Assembly (NCBI GenBank): GCA_947502405.1
Contig: CANMZT010000002.1
Coordinates: forward strand, 248,001 to 312,000
Length of the DNA: 64,000 nucleotides
From: an uncultured Algibacter sp.
GTDB lineage: Bacteria > Bacteroidota > Bacteroidia > Flavobacteriales > Flavobacteriaceae
Direction: 5' to 3'
Made by a program: the position numbers and the translations under genes. The notes beneath the pieces were generated by a model. The model was not told the DNA's origin, searched no databases, and worked only from the letters and a program-made list of their open reading frames with translations. Of this stretch, positions 63,733 to 64,000 are shown in pieces. The first letter of the stretch is position 1. The number at the start of each line of letters is the position of its first letter.

Positions 63733-64000
63733 TTAAAATTTTAGTCCTGCTTCTCTAGCTCCTTCAGCTAATTGTTTAACTCTACCGTGGTATAAATATC
63801 CACCTCTATCAAAAGAGACAGTTTCTACACCAGCTTTTAAAGCCTTTTCAGCAAGTGCTTTACCTACTAATTTAGCTACTTCAGATTTAGTTGCTTTTGC
63901 AGCACTAATATTTTTATCTCTTGAAGATGCTGCACTGATAGTTTTACCAGTAACATCATCAACTAATTGAGCATAAATTTCTTTATTACTTCTATAAACA
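63733..64000 (-). CDS. rplR: 50S ribosomal protein L18, N-terminus cut by window edge
   Basis: The 88 or so visible C-terminal residues ([45 protein letters not shown]) are typical L18. The stop is TAA at 63735-63733. The start lies beyond the window. Confidence 0.93.
   Translation of the reverse strand, partial: VYRSNKEIYAQLVDDVTGKTISAASSRDKNISAAKATKSEVAKLVGKALAEKALKAGVETVSFDRGGYLYHGRVKQLAEGAREAGLKF

Overview
The window is an AT-rich chromosomal segment of a marine-type member of the Flavobacteriaceae (Bacteroidota). The evidence is the gliding gene gldI, a type IX secretion C-terminal sorting domain, several CarboxypepD_reg/TonB-type outer-membrane proteins, DUF5683, DUF6122 and DUF6576 proteins, a BfmA/BtgA mobilization protein, and promoters of the Bacteroidota form TTG-N17-23-TAnnTTTG with few Shine-Dalgarno sequences. 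Almost all of it is chromosomal core; the accessory parts are small and listed below.

Left part (1-5.2 kb): a minus-strand polyamine operon (arginine decarboxylase then agmatinase, cut by the window edge) is followed by what looks like the end of an integrated element. This contains a BfmA/BtgA mobilization gene, hairpins, and a CTnDOT-like tyrosine integrase lying just beyond the 3' end of tRNA-Pro(UGG). From 5.2 to 9 kb a YncD/PqqU-like TonB-dependent receptor, a PQQ-type sugar dehydrogenase lipoprotein and a small cytochrome c form a plausible unit for taking up a cofactor and oxidising sugars in the periplasm. From 9 to 14.8 kb come uridine kinase, an FtsB/DivIC-like division protein and the two methylmalonyl-CoA mutase subunits, with two lipoprotein genes between the subunits. 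From 14.9 to 19.6 kb lie a membrane-anchored AraC regulator, a large outer-membrane barrel protein and a serine hydrolase.

Middle (19.7-41 kb): a housekeeping block with parA-parB-DUF5683-dapB-lepB-M15 peptidase-WbqC-DUF6122 on plus; two small tail-anchored proteins, mutL, two rhomboids and an EEP-family protein on minus; ribH and a TPR protein on minus; and recF then a DUF721 gene on plus. Between recF and the DUF721 gene sits a cassette-like insertion: one secreted CarboxypepD_reg-like protein bracketed by inverted-repeat elements. Two cold-shock genes, ndk, and the operon nrnA-gldI-PPIase-lgt-DUF192 follow.

Right part (41-64 kb): an outer-membrane barrel protein, argS, an orphan GH53 galactanase lipoprotein, a TPR histidine kinase, two guanidino-group modifying enzymes (CtlX-like and ADI/DDAH-like), gltA, an LRR protein with a T9SS sorting domain, eno, carA, and the distal part of the spc/alpha ribosomal protein cluster (rplQ back to rplR, cut by the window end). 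A strong hairpin plus a promoter-like -7 box separates rpsK from rpsD, so rpsD-rpoA-rplQ may be a separate transcription unit.

No CRISPR array, rRNA, insertion sequence or obvious anti-phage system was found. The least explained items are the recF/DUF721 cassette with its flanking repeats, a two-copy dispersed GTTAGGGAT repeat that may be a structured RNA, the MutL with degenerate nuclease motifs, and the candidate PQQ-scavenging locus.
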